Positions 19,815 through 32,510 of a stretch of DNA of 64,000 bases are shown in pieces. Positions within the stretch are counted from its first letter, which is position 1. Each line of letters opens with the position of its first letter. Source of the stretch: Diphasiastrum complanatum (lineage: Eukaryota > Streptophyta > Lycopodiopsida > Lycopodiales > Lycopodiaceae); NCBI GenBank assembly GCA_029204225.1, contig CM055111.1:46500255-46564254 (forward strand), given 5' to 3'. Position numbers and translations under genes: made by a program. The notes beneath the pieces were generated by a model that made no database searches, was not told the origin of the DNA, and saw only the letters and a list, made by a program, of their open reading frames with translations.

Positions 19815-20409
19815 TTGCAAAGCATGAAAAGAAGTGAGGAGAGTGCACAAGATTATGTACTTAGAATCAAGTCTCTAAATAGGGAGTTGGCTTCCATTGG
19901 AGAGAAGATTCATGATGGAGAGCTTGTAAAAATTGTTCTTAATGGTCTAGGAGATGACTTTGCAAATTTGGTTCAAAGTTTTGCCATCCAAGACACTTTG
20001 CCATCTATTGATAAGCTCCACAGTGTGCTTGTGGCTGAAGAGTGTCGGATGCTCCAAAGCAAGGATGGGTTCCTTATCATTGCAAGAAGGAGATGAGAGA
20101 TTAAGTTTCTCATTTCAAGGAAAAAAGGAAGACCAGAAGAAGCATCCAAAGGAGGCCAAAGAAGAGGATATCTCATTAAGTCTAGGATCTAGCAAAAGGA
20201 TGGATCTAGACAATGTCCTTTTTGTACCATCAATTACCAAGAGCTTGCTTAGTGTTGGACAACTAATGGATGATGGTTTAGATGTTCACTTCAAGCATGG
20301 AGTTTTTTCTAAGATGTGTAATGACTCATTTCAGAACAAGTTTTTATATCTTAGTGATTTAAAAATTGCTACGAACCAATTAAGAGTAGATTGTTGTTTG
20401 ATCAAATGA
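19815..20409 (+). pseudogene. copia gag fragment with deletion
   Basis: The frame 19815-20096 carries SAQDYVLRIKSLNRELASIG, DFANLVQSFAIQDTLPS and LVAEECRM (UBN2-type gag C-terminal half). A frameshift leads to a second frame (to 20409) with HPKEAKEEDIS. That jumps directly to MDLDNVLFVPSITKSLLSVG. Comparison with 39.0-40.0 kb shows that the zinc knuckle and protease active site are deleted between these blocks. Sequence from 20410 to 21028 has short frames but no known domain. Confidence 0.8.
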
Positions 20410-21028
20410 GTGCTCTCGGATCTTGGAAGAGCAAAATGAGTTAATCACTCATGGTTTTGAAAAATGTATTTTTTCTTTTGGAGAGGCAAATTGTAAGTTT
20501 CTTATGAGAATAAGTGAAACATCCTTGAAGGACACTTATATCCATAAGCAAGTATGTAGCCTCATGAAGTTCAAGATCACTTGTAATTACAAGATTAGGA
20601 AAATGATACTTACTTTTGATGGTTTGTGGACTAGTCATTCTAGCATGATAAATCTTGGTAGTAGTAGCAAGTACATATTTTGTGATCTTGATCAATGTGA
20701 TTTTCACAAGACATGGAGACATCAGATTTCCTTCAAAGAGAAGCATCAAGATCAAGGAGGATCAAGTTTCAAGTTCATGCATCTTCACTCAACATGGAAG
20801 AAATCAAGCGCAAAGGTGCAAGGAAGAATCAAGACTCTTCAATTCATCTTGGAGGAGATCAAGATCAAAGAAGTTCTATCTTGGATATGGTGATAGATCA
20901 TGTCATACTCTTTGGGGGCTGATTAGTCATCTTCTAAACCTGAATATGATTCATTTCTAACGTTAAGATCAGGTCTTAGAATTGTATATAGATACATTAT
21001 TGTTTCCAAGGCTAGATTTGAGGATGAG

Positions 21029-21633
21029 TGTGAAAAATAGCCTAATTTGGCAAATCTAGCCATGTAGAACATTGTAGATAATGTGTATAATTGGGTTCCA
21101 CACATGTAAGGACAAGATTCCATGTGGCAACCCATTACTAATATAGGTTAGGTCAAGTCAAGGTTTTGATCAACTAGCTACCTACCAAGCATAACTCTAG
21201 GATCTAGGCTAGGGTTTCATTTTAGGGCAAGAAGAGTGACTTAACTTCCTTATTACATGCTGGAAATCCACCTAACTTCAAGAAGGAAGTCGAATTTGCT
21301 ATGTATTCCAAGCTCCCATAGTGGTAAGATAGAATATTTTTGGAGCTCATTGGCAATCTCAAGCTACTCGCCTATGTACATTGAGTTTTGTTGATTCAAA
21401 TGCAACCGAATCAATTTCTACTTGTTTCCCAGCTTGAAGGCCATACTACACGTGTGGGCTCGTATTTCAATGTTGATCAATGCTTTTGATTGTTAATGCT
21501 TGTTGTTTGTCAAATTGCCAATCTAGATCAACTTTTTTGTGTCTAGTTTTTTGATAAATTGTTAAGCAAGCATCCAATCACTCTTGTGGATATTTTGTAG
21601 ATCCATTTATGGTCCTAAAGTACAGTACTTTCA
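21029..21633 (+). repeat. 3' LTR of gag-only copia element
   Basis: 605 bp, TGTGAAAAATAG to TACTTTCA. Related LTR copies are at 19194-19800 and 40919-41614. Confidence 0.85.
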
Positions 21634-22484
21634 TAGATTTTACTGCTCGAATAAAGAGTTATTCACCACTCATTCTATCTGGCCATTTCATATTGTTTGA
21701 CGATTAATTCAATTTTAATGAGTATCTTGCACAAACCCTCACTTGACCCATTTCTAATGATCAGTAATGATTAGAAATATATTAGACAAGTAGCCGATTT
21801 CAAATTTTAACCAAACTTGAAATTGAACCGAAAAGAAAAAAAATTAATTTTAACTTTCAACCTGGGAATACCTTACTCCAAAAGTTAAAATGTCATTCAG
21901 TAGAAACTGCCAATAAATTTCATATACTAGAATTTTTTGTAGTTTCTTCTGTCAATTTTAAACTATCTATAATTGGGAAATAAATTAGCCTTAGTGGAAA
22001 CATTGTGACTAGCTCTGATTGTTAAACTCAGTGTAGTCAATTCACAAATCATCAGCCTTCCACCTAGGCTTCACACATGTGAGAACAGAGCAATCATAAT
22101 TATGTAGTAGGGTGCACTTCTAGGAGGGCATATGTTGTAAAGTCAATCAAACACCTCCCCAAGCCCAAAAGTGTTGTTACCAATAGTTTTAAATGGTCTA
22201 TAAGACTTCCATGAAGCATTCAAACAGGTCCTAAGAAGCAAAAAGAGGCTGAGAAAGAAGATTTCTAGGTTTGTAGAAGTCAAAATAGGTTCAAACTTTT
22301 TGGAGATGAACCATAAGCCATCCATCAATTTATAGGTATGATAGCTTGCTGGGAAGGTAAAAAGAAATGCTAATCATGCTATAAGAATTTCCAGAATGAT
22401 ATCCTTATGGATTAAGAGCAATCCATCACCCAAAAACCACAAAAATAAGCTATTTTTTGGTCTTTTTGGACCATCTACAACCCC
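21634..22484. other. No gene seen
   Basis: AT-rich sequence without coding similarity. A near-palindrome CACACATGTGAG occurs near 22072. Confidence 0.4.
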
Positions 22485-23786
22485 AAAAGAGCCTCCAATA
22501 TTAGAGTTGAGGGAAGTCCTAGGTGGAATCAGAGCGAGTCTGATAGAAGGTATGATAGATAAAGACAATTATGAAGCTATAGAAATTAGTAAAAATAGAG
22601 TCTTGAATCTGTGTAGACATTAGTCTGACCAAGAATGGGAGGAGTATATCCAGCTTCTATAGAAACTTCAAAATGTGTTTGCTGGTCGATGCATGATCTG
22701 ACTATAAGACCAGTTAAATGGGGAGAGCATCGGATAAATTTAATTCAGGGTGCCATACCAGTCAGGCAAAGAAAATATAGATTAAGATCAAAATACTCGT
22801 TACTAGTAAAAGATGAAATAGATAGATGCCTTAGAGCAAGAACAATATACCTTGTCTTGAGTAGTGAATGGGTATCACTGATAGTCATAGTGCCTCAGAA
22901 AAAGACAAAAAAAATAAGAGTATGTCAAGATTTTAGGAAATTAAATGTGGTCACTACAAAGGACTATCACCCATTGCAATACACGGAGATCATCTTAGAT
23001 CAAGTAGCAGGGGGCCATGAGTGGTACATGAGTAGCAAGACATGAATGTTTTAGTGAGACCTATGGATCTCACATGCATTTATCAAAAGTATATTGTTTG
23101 CTTATGGAGAGATTTTTCTTACATCAGTGGTTGGTATTATGCTATAGATTTTAGTCTATATGTCTGCTTGTGTACAAGGTTCAATCTAGATCTTTGGATT
23201 CATAGGAGACAAATAAATCTATTGAGATTCAGATGGATTGTTTATTTCTTGCATGAGATGCTAGAAATGGGGCTTTAAGCTCATTAGAGTAACTGCAATA
23301 TTCTTGATTGAGTTATAATTGTCTGAGATCTGATGGATCTCCTAGAGATTGTGGTTTATTGTTGTACCTCAATATATTTGGTTATTCTAAGAATATTTGT
23401 ACCACGAAGCATCTCCAAAGAATTGTGGATATATTTTAGATTATGATTAAATTGGAATTCTTTAGCTTTTGGAATTGATCTCTAAAATAAAGAGTTGATT
23501 CACCTAGTGATTCATCTAATTGAAATTACATGAAGTGATGTCTTTTATTTAGAGAAGGTCAACACATTCGAAAGAATTATAGCTTAGTATATTTTTGGAT
23601 TCTGAATTAGAACTCCTGAGTAGAGGCAAAAGCAATTGAAGAATTGTTGCATCTAGGAGTATTTTTTCTAGATGGAAAGATCAGACTAAGAATAATGATT
23701 CTTGGATAAAAGTTGAAAGATTAAGGAATAAATCCATGTCTTCCCTTTCTCATTCTGAGGACAAAACCTGCTTAAGTGGGGGAGAA
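22485..23786 (+). pseudogene. Ty3/gypsy RT fragment, unit 1
   Basis: The frames give LELREVLGGIRASLIEGMID, then HRINLIQGAIPVRQRKYRL, SEWVSLIVIVPQKK and RVCQDFRKLN with LDQVAGG (22635-23045), the N-terminal fingers of gypsy RT. Downstream sequence to 23760 is frame-broken, and no YxDD block is readable. AGTGGGGGAGAATG just before 23787 is the polypurine tract. Confidence 0.8.
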
Positions 23787-24646
23787 TGTTACGGCCATAT
23801 TCGGCTAACTTAAAGGATTTGGAATAGTCTTAATATGATAGACCGACCCTCCGATATTCGAGATTATTGGTTATACCTCATTTTAATTCTATGTCAAGGC
23901 CAGTTTGTAGCTAATAATCTTGAGAGAACCTTGACACTCCTATTGACACATGTGGAGCAGTGCATGGCGTGTGACACTTATATCCTATATATGAATGATA
24001 TAGATAAAGTGCAACACAACCCTTGCTTTATGTGCATTCTGTTTGTTAGAAGTCTTTCCTTACAAAGATTATCTAGCCCGTACTTTGACCCCATTCTTTG
24101 ATAATATTGATAATTCAATTGAAATCTCCATGAATGCATTAAAGGCTTCTTTTGACAAGACTATACCAGATGACTTACAAGGCAAAGAGAAACTATCCCA
24201 TATATATTATGTAGATTCAAAGCCCACAAAAATACATTTAGATGGATTACAAATGCACATGACTGTTATTTCTCTAAATTAGGCACGTTCTTGACTGGAG
24301 CTCAAGGTTTGCTGACTCCTCTCCTCATGGAGGGAGCAGGCCTTAAGGCAAATACTTACCAGAGTATCCTTAATGTGGACACTAATCTTTTCTAGTAGTG
24401 TGATTCATCTTCTAAGTTTCACCTCAATGTTCCAACAAAAATAATAGCATGTGGACTCTTGACATAGATAAATGCTATGAGAACATTCCATTGAATGGAC
24501 TTAATGGACTAAAAACAAATATAAGTAAACTTGTAGGATTTGCCTTCAAACATATTATAAATTCCTATGCAAGTCAACTATAAATAGATCACAGCTCTTC
24601 ATGCATTCCTTCAGCCTATATCAGTCACACATACATGCACTACTCC
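23787..24646 (+). repeat. gypsy LTR, unit 1
   Basis: About 860 bp starting TGTTACGGCCATATTCGGC after the purine tract and ending near CACTACTCC. Two short open frames inside (23835-24282) are not believed to be genes. It contains about 20 bp (near 24005) missing from the second LTR. Confidence 0.8.
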
Positions 24647-26048
24647 CCATTAGGAGGTCATTTCATAAAATGGAATGAGGAAGTAGGGAAACCTATTGAA
24701 TCTCAGGTAAATTTCATAGAATGTTATGAAGTGGACGAGGAATTTGAAAAAGAGCCTCCAATATTAGAGTTGAGGGAAGTCCTGGGTGGAATCAGAGCGA
24801 GTCTGATAGAAGGTATGATAGATAAAGACGATTATAAGCTATAGAAATTAGTAAAAATAGAGTCTTGAATTTGTGTAGACATTAGTCTGACCAAAAATGG
24901 GAGGAGTATATCCAGCTTCTATAGAAATTTCAAAATGTGTTTGCTGGTCGATGGATGATCTGACTATTAGACCAGTTAAATGGGGAGAGCATCGGATAAA
25001 TTTAATTCAGGGTGCCATACCAGTCAGGCAAAGAAAATATAGATTAAGATCAAAATACTCGTTATTAGTATAAGATGAAATAGATAGATGCCTTAGAGCA
25101 AGAACAATATACCTTGTCTTGAGTAGTGAATGGGTTTCACTGATAGTCATAGTGCCTCAGAAAAAGACAAAAAAAATTAGAGTATGTCAAGATTTTAGGA
25201 AATTAAATGTGATCACTACAAAGGACTATCACCCATTGCCATACACGAAGATCATCTTAGATCAAGTAGCAGGGGGACATGAGTGGTACATGAGTAGCAA
25301 GACATGATTGTTTTAGTGAGACCTATGGATCTCACATGCATTTATCAACAGTAGATTGTTTGCTTATGGAGAGATTTTTCTTACATTAGTGGTTGGTATT
25401 ATGCTATAGATTTTAGTCTATATGTGTGCTTGTGTACGAGGTCCAATCTAGATCTTTGGATTCATAGGAGACAGATAAATCTATTGAGATTCAGATGGAT
25501 TGTTTATTTCTTGCATGAGATGCTAGAAATGGGGCTTTAAGCTCATTAGAGTAACTGCAATATTCTTGATTGAGTTATAATTGTCTGAGACCTGATGGAT
25601 CTCCTAGACATTGTGGTTTATTGTTGTACCTCAATATATTTGGTTATTCTAAGAATATTTGTACCAAGAAGCATCTCCAAAGAATTGTGGATATATTTTA
25701 GATTATGATTAAATTGGAAATTTTTAGCTTTTGGAATTGATCTCTAAAATAAAGAGTTGATTCACCTAGTGATTCATCTAATTGAAATAACATGAAGTGA
25801 TGTCTTTTATTTAGAGAAGGTCAACCCATTCAAAAGAATTATAGCTTAGTGTATTTTTGGATTCTGAATTAGTACTCTTGAGTAGAGGCAAAAGCAATTG
25901 AAGAATTGTTGCATCTAGGAGTATTTTTTCTAGATGGAAAGATCAGACTAAGAATAATGATTCTTGGATAAAAGTTGAAAGATTAAGGAATAAATCCATG
26001 TCTTCCCTTTCTCGTTCTGAGGACAAAACCTGCTTAAGTGGGGGAGAA
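24647..26048 (+). pseudogene. Ty3/gypsy RT fragment, unit 2
   Basis: Begins with about 100 bp absent from unit 1 (giving CYEVDEEFEKEPPILEL, the normal upstream continuation). It then repeats unit 1: SEWVSLIVIVPQKK, RVCQDFRKLNVITTKDYHPL and the same decayed tail and GTGGGGGAGAATG purine tract. It has extra stops relative to unit 1 (for example TAA in KYSLLV, near 25070). Confidence 0.8.
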
Positions 26049-26887
26049 TGTTACGGCCATATTCGGCTAACTTAAAGGATTTGGAATACTCTTAACATGG
26101 TAGATCGGCCCTCCAGTATTCGAGATTATTGGTTATACCTTGTTTTAATTCTATGTCAAGGCCAGTTTGTAGCTAATAATCTTGAGAGAACCTTGACACT
26201 CCTATTGACACGTGTGGAGCAGTGCATGGCGTGTGACACTTATATCCTATACATGAATGATATAGATATTATGTGCATTCCGTTTGTTAGAAGTCTTTCC
26301 TTACAACGATTATCTAGCCTGGACTTTGACCCCGTTCTTTGATAATATTGATAATTCAATTGAAATCTCCATGAATGCATTAAAGGCTTCTTTTGACAAG
26401 ACTATACCAAATGACTTACAAGGCAAAGAGAAATTATCCCATATATATTATGTACATTCAAAGCCCACAAAAATACATTTAGATGGATTACAAATGAACA
26501 TGACTGCTATTTCTCTAAATTAGCCACGTTCTTGATTGGAGCTCAAGGTATGCTGACTCCTCTCCTCATGGAGGGAGCAGGCCTTAAGGCAAATACTTAC
26601 CAGAGTATTCTTAATGTGGACACTAATCTTTTCTAGTAGTGTGATTCATCTTCTAAGTTTCACCTCAATGTTCCAACAAAAATAATAGCATGTGGACTCT
26701 TGACATAGATAAATGCTATGAGAACATTCCATTGAATGGACTTAATGGACTAAAAACAAATATAAGTAAACTTGTAGGATTTGCCTTCAAACATATTATA
26801 CATTCCCATGCAAGTCAACTATAAATAGATCACAGCTCTTCATGCATTCCTTCAGCCTATATCAGTCACACATACATGCACTACTCC
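26049..26887 (+). repeat. gypsy LTR, unit 2
   Basis: 839 bp, the second copy of 23787-24646, lacking about 20 bp after GATATAGAT. It is immediately followed by an inverted partial LTR of the same family. Confidence 0.8.
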
Positions 26888-27041
26888 ATATGTCTGAATT
26901 AGAGTGTCTGCAAGGACATTAGTCACCAACAGGCCTCAATCTGGAATTAAATCTAGGCGTGACCAATAATCGCGAACACTGGAGGGCCGGCCTACCATAT
27001 TAGGACTATTCCATGTCCTTAGCAGAATATGGCCATAACAT
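26888..27041 (-). repeat. Inverted partial LTR of the same gypsy family
   Basis: The reverse complement starts TGTTATGGCCATATTCTGC after a purine tract (CTAAGGGAGGAAGAATG). It aligns with the first 150 bp of the plus LTRs, including GGCCCTCCAGT and TTCGNGATTATTGGT. It meets the plus LTR end to end. Confidence 0.8.
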
Positions 27042-29368
27042 TCTTCCTCCCTTAGACAGGTTCTATCCTTTTAACATGAAATTATTCCTTAAGCTTTCAA
27101 GCCTTATCCCTGAATTATTCATGATTTGAAAATCTTAAATGTCTAGGTGTAGATCTTGATTGTACTATACAACACCACATTTAGACCCATATCCATATCA
27201 CTTGTAAGTTAACCTATATATCTATCAGAGCAGATCTGTTAACTCTGCAAGTAATTATCAAACACAATACTTGATCATATGTCTATATTCAACGACTAGG
27301 TTAAGTGCACCAGATAACCTTAGTAGCTAGAAATACATAGTAGATCCAAACAAGATTAATCGTACACATATGAGAAAAAACTCGCTATGACCCAATACAT
27401 AAATACATATTTCCTTATTTGGGAGATTCCTCCAAAATCCGCATATGTTACTCACATATATCATTGAGAATCTTGTAACTTGGCTATAGAAGATTCTATT
27501 TTTCTTGAGTAAACAACATATTTGGGAATTGAGAGATCTTAGTGCACAAACCAAGATTAGGCTGACTTATACAGACATCTTTCGACATAAGGTAAGATTA
27601 AAGCTTTTTTCCTCTAATCCAATCCATAACTAAATGGTTCTTGGTAGCCAATCAGTGAACTTTAATTTAATCTTTACCACTACTTCCCATATTCATAAAT
27701 ATCTCACAGCTCAAAACCCCCAAAACTACTCTAGTTACAGATTATTCAAAGCAATCACTAGAGCTTTCCTCTATTCCACTAGATAGTTCCACCATTGCAC
27801 ACAAACTGGATTCCACAAAAGAAATCTATGCAACTGGGTGATCCCATGAAAGTCTTATTCCTATCATTTTCTTCTCCCCCTTTCAAAGAAATTCCATAAT
27901 TTCGATTATAAAATTCTCAGGAGACAACGTATAAGATATCAAAGATTCGAAAAAATCAGTAATGAGTATCCAATACTATTACAAACCGGACTTTTTGCTT
28001 TAAAATCATAAAATATCTTATCATGAGTGATAGAAACATTACTCTCGATAATCAACTATCAAACAAAGATAATCAATTGGGCTCAGGAAGTAAAAATTCC
28101 ACTTAATCAACTAAAACATCAATTGATTCTGAGCTATATTCACAAAACTAAAATGGAAGTATGAATTCATATAATTTTTATAGTCCTTTAGAACCTAATT
28201 CTACATTGGAAGGAATTATATGACTATCAATCCAATTGTCTCGTATTTAAGAAATTTCTAAAATAAAATCAAGCAACACTTCTAGAGTTAGGGATCCAGA
28301 TCTATATCTCATGATCTCTCCAAATACCCTAAACAAGTTTAACCAATGGTTTCAACTGTTAGCATTACCAATAATGTAAATACTAACCAATGGTCTACAA
28401 ATCATTCTCACACAAGAATTTCTCTTTGAAATCACTAAGATCGCATACCATCAGTTTTCTCTCCAAGAAAGTCCTTTGTTTTTAGATCTGATCAACAGAA
28501 AATCAAATAGATTATCTGACCATCCTATATCCAAATATAGGATTTGATCTTCGAGAAGATCTTTAACCGCATTATCCAATAATCCAGAGATCTCAATATT
28601 CCGTCTGGATTTCCAATACCAGATATGCACATATTCCACCAAATACTATAGTATCCCCAAATTTGTTCCTAATGGATTGCAATAATTCATTAACAAAATT
28701 GTGCTTCAACAAGAATCTGCACATGGTTTTAACGTCACATAAAACAACCCATCTGGCTGGTACTATACTCCCGAATTCCTACCATCTGAGAGTTACAACT
28801 CTTAGGAATAAGGTTCTTTACAGTACAAATGTGAACCAAATGTCATTCTCATTTCAAGTCACAATTTCCAATAACAAATAGGGTCAACTCATGGTCCTAT
28901 AGATATTCAAAATATATTCAACTTGATGAATTTGATAAACCGGTGCTATGCAATTTTCTTACAAGGAATATTTCCGAATCCAGATTACATATCACAATCA
29001 CATTTACCCACTTATGTGTCACATTTTCTTCCTCCCTTTGATTTTTTAGTCACCCAAAACAAACATCATCAATGAAGGCACCAAAAAACTCCATTGACAC
29101 TAGTAAATGCTAGGCTACCCCCCTTTTGACTACACTAGCTTAAGAATTATTTTGTTAAAGTTGCATGAAATTAATGGAAAATCAATAAAATTTGGATCCG
29201 GGTACTCTCTATACGATATTTGATAATCGAATATGGAGCTACCTCTCAAAAATTACCACCTTATTCCATTACTTTACTTGCTACATCAAAACACAATAAT
29301 GGACTATAGCGGTTTATTCAGTTTTAGTTGTTCGGGCATCTTAATATGATGAATCAATGCAGTGTTTG
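27042..29368 (-). mobile_element. Probable minus-strand gypsy interior, heavily decayed
   Basis: It lies immediately upstream, in element orientation, of the inverted LTR and its purine tract, where pol should be. No classical pol motif is readable. A frame at 28451-28642 (KSRRNIEISGLLDNAVKDL) resembles KSKWFFKISGILDKKAKDL on plus at 42262-42318, which sits just before a gypsy RT scrap. That supports a shared gypsy origin. Confidence 0.4.
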
Positions 29369-30858
29369 TGTTATGTCCATGTCCTGAACATAGGATTCAG
29401 TATATCAAAAACTTGGAGGTACTCCAGTGAATCTATTAGTTATGCCATGTCATACTGGACATGACTTGCAAGGAATTAATAACCTTGTGAGGCCCAGACA
29501 CACTAATTGGAGTTATTACAAGGTTTGGGACCGTATATGCATGTGCAGAGTATCAATAGCAATTCTATGAATAGAGAATCCATGCATAGAGACTCTATTC
29601 TAGATGAATCTATGTATAGGGGAGTTGGGACATTGCATTACTATTTGAATAGGTGGTTATAAGCCTTATATAAGGAGGCAAAACTTGCCCTACTACACCA
29701 ACATTTGGTTGATTCATTGCCAGGATCTCTCTCTACTCTCAAGATTGGAGAACTTGTCTTCTCAAGATTTGGTTGGTTCATTGTCCACATCGAAATTTCG
29801 ATGAAAAGTAGCATTTCTCCAAGTTTTCCAGCAAGTGTACTTTTATTCTAGGGATCATCAATGATGGAATTGATGATGCATGCCAGTTCTTTTCATGATT
29901 TATAGTTCTAGGCTATATTTTGATCGAAATTGCTTGTTTTTTCATGCTTTTTGACTCAAAATTGATAGTAAGAACTAAAATACAACAAGATCAGATCAAT
30001 TAGGTGGCTGTAATTCTGTAAATTGGTTTTCATGTGCTAGAGAAAGAGTTGCATGTCATAAATTTTCACTTCATGGTGATGAAAAAATCGAAAAATAGCC
30101 AAAAATCATCATTTTTGCTTGATTTTTCATAAAGTTGGATAGTAGGTGGCTATAAAAGACCATGTAGAGCTTGTAAAGAGTTGACCAAATTCTTTTGAAG
30201 CTTTCTCTAAAGTTAGATCCAACCTGAGGTGCCTAAGTGTGGGTTGTGAAAGATTTCAACTAGTTTTGCTATTTTGGTCATATTTGTAGATTTGACAATT
30301 GAGGCCAATTTTTATATTAGACTTAGAGTTTGACTTTTCAAAGTTATACTAGTCTAAAATCATTTCAATAAACACTTTTGGAAAGTGTGAGAAACTATGG
30401 AACATGATTTTTAGAGATTCAAGTTTGAATTAGAAGTCAGTCCTCATAAATGCTAGGTTTTTAATTATGGAGGGAAACCAAAGTTTGAATTTAGGTTTGG
30501 ACCTGTTATAAAAGGAGGTGACTCATCTTATCTCATTCATGCCTATACATGGTTTTCTTTGGGTTCTACTATCCATTGGTGCACTATACTTGTGACATCT
30601 TGCAATTTTGTGTGTAAAATGCTCATTAATTGCTATTTTCAGATCCACACGTGTGAAATATAGTAGCTTACTATTTTTGTATGGACAACAATATTAGTTT
30701 ATGTTATGATTGATGTTTGATCAAGATCTATTAGAGTTTACATCTCATTCATAGTGCAGATGTTGGTTTTTCTAGATTGGCAAGATTGGTGAGTTGCTTG
30801 TTTTTCTAACCAAAGATCAAAGGGATTTTTGGATCTTAATGATTTGAAATTCTTCACA
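29369..30858 (+). repeat. Solitary long LTR, copia type
   Basis: Starts TGTTATGTCCATGTCCTG and ends ACA directly before a TGGTATCAGAGC primer site, which defines about 1490 bp as a 5' LTR. Its first 200 bp resemble the fragment at 38777. CACACGTGTG is at 30646-30655. No interior or partner LTR follows beyond about 30930. Confidence 0.55.
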
Positions 30859-30870
30859 TGGTATCAGAGC
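30859..30870 (+). promoter_or_regulatory. Primer binding site, initiator Met tRNA type
   Basis: TGGTATCAGAGC after the LTR ending at 30858. No gag follows; the element interior is lost. Confidence 0.8.
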
Positions 30871-31298
30871 TTGTGTTTGAGGTTATGAAGGAAGAATTCA
30901 CAATCTATCAATGATTCGGAAAAGGCCCTCTTCACTAATTTATTTAGTGTTAATGGCACCATGTGTACCAATAAAAGTGTGACAAGTGAGGTGGATGGTC
31001 CATATGGCATGACAAATTCAAATAGTAGATTGTGGACCCACATGGTACACTTCTTAATGTTAGCCCTACATTAACCCTACAAAGAGCAATAACGACGCTT
31101 GACAGCCCTAGAAAATAGCATTAACTACACCTTTAGTACATCCATCACATAGACTTCACCTAGGGGATCATCCAGTGGAGATTTCCATGCCAGAGTATAG
31201 CACATGTACATGCATCGAGATATTTTGTTGGACATGGCATGTTGATAGAAGCATACCTTCACATTGTAAGTTTTGCATCCTTTATTGTCATGTAAATT

Positions 31299-32322
31299 TT
31301 GCATTATGAATATTGTTCCATTGTTTTACTAAACAATGACAAGAATAATTGCGCTTGTAAAGACATTTTTCCTTTAAATAGCTTCGAGTGGCAACATGTA
31401 AAGTTGTTTATAGGAAAAAATTTCGACATACATGCAAACTATGATGAATTGATATATGGTGGTTTTTCGTCTTTGGCTCTCAATAACATGGGTATCTACT
31501 TTTATGATCACATGTACGAAGTTCCAAAAAGGAGCTTTGGCCATGGAAAATTAGTACCCATTTTTGAACCTGCAAATAATTCTCTTGAGTGGCCCTATGT
31601 TGATCGATTGACTATTGAATTAACAAAGAAACAACTCGTGAGAGAGATTACAATGAACATGAAGCCAACATTTGGTTCTAAACGACTTTCTACCAATCAC
31701 TCTATTTGTTGCGATATTCAAAGAAATTCCATTTAAGAAAACAAATACAATGTGGGTGTGGAAAGCGGCAGAGGCCTCATTGTTGGATAATGTACTTACC
31801 TCTTGGGATTCAAGGGAAGTAGAAGACAAAGGGGATCTGATAAGATGTAATCTTTGTCATGAAACAATGGGAATAAGATATCACATTTCATGTCAAACAT
31901 GCTCTTTCAGTTTTATTTACAAGCAGTCATGGTCAATGGGATGCGTTGGACGCTGGCATGAGAGAGCAAGATGTGGACCTATGTATCCATCTCCCACATG
32001 ATGAAATACGTGAAGTGCACGTCAACAATGGGTGGAATCTAGAAGATTTACGAGCTCTGCTTGAATTGACATTTGCTGATGCGCCCACAAATTTCATCTT
32101 CAATATTGATGGACAAAATGTATGTCTTTATAATTACTTTTCTATAATCCACTTTGTTAGGATTTCTGTGCACGATGTCTAACATGTGTAGAAATGATTA
32201 ATGCATTGTTTAATACTAGTACTAGTATTTGATTTGCAGATTAGGAGACGTGCAGAAAAGGACCATACTTGCGATTTGCTTATAAATTCTGCTACATTAA
32301 AAATTCAGTGGGACTGATGTGC
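31299..32322 (+). pseudogene. Unrecognised spliced or broken gene
   Basis: Two linked frames. The first (31299-31736) has SLEWPYVDRLTIELTKKQL. A shift leads to 31672-32001 with NTMWVWKAAEASLLDNVL and a Cys-rich segment IRCNLCHETMGIRYHISCQTC that looks metal-binding. A third frame (from 31946) carries NNGWNLEDLRALLELTFADA and FIFNIDGQN. It continues after a candidate intron 32120-32239 (GTATGT...TTTGCAG) as IRRRAEKDHTCDLL to TGA. I do not recognise the family. The last part has the feel of a small ubiquitin-like or PB1-like fold, but that is a guess. Frameshifts suggest a decayed transposon or gene fragment. Confidence 0.35.
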
Positions 32323-32510
32323 TTTTATACATCAACGTACACTGATAGCGATGTTCATGAATTTATTTGAAATATGCATGTACTGGACCTAAAACGTTTT
32401 TTTAAAATTGAACTTTTGAAAGCAAGGAATTTTAATGGGAATGCATTGTTATGCCACATCTGTGTATTTTCCATGATGCATTTGGGATTGAATGGATTTT
32501 AGGATTTTAG

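Larger units (their letters stand above)
19194..21633 (+). mobile_element. Non-autonomous gag-only copia element
   Basis: Two LTRs enclose 1.2 kb that holds only a gag/protease-linker fragment and then non-pol sequence. No integrase, RT or RNase H motif is present. A second member with a longer gag-protease lies at 39049-41614. The pattern fits terminal-repeat elements that carry only gag and depend on other copies. Confidence 0.7.
22485..24646 (+). repeat. Tandem gypsy pol+LTR unit 1 (about 2.26-kb period)
   Basis: Unit 1 of a direct duplication. Sequence from AAAAGAGCCTCCAATATTAG onward is repeated from about 24747 to 26887 at an offset of 2262 bp with only scattered differences. Each unit is a degenerate gypsy RT fragment, a purine tract and an LTR. 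An LTR-LTR recombination between tandem elements would leave this arrangement. Confidence 0.85.

Noticed and set aside
23835-24282. Two open frames repeated at 26097-26523
   Set aside because: They lie inside gypsy LTRs and are conserved only because the LTR is duplicated. There is no protein family similarity.
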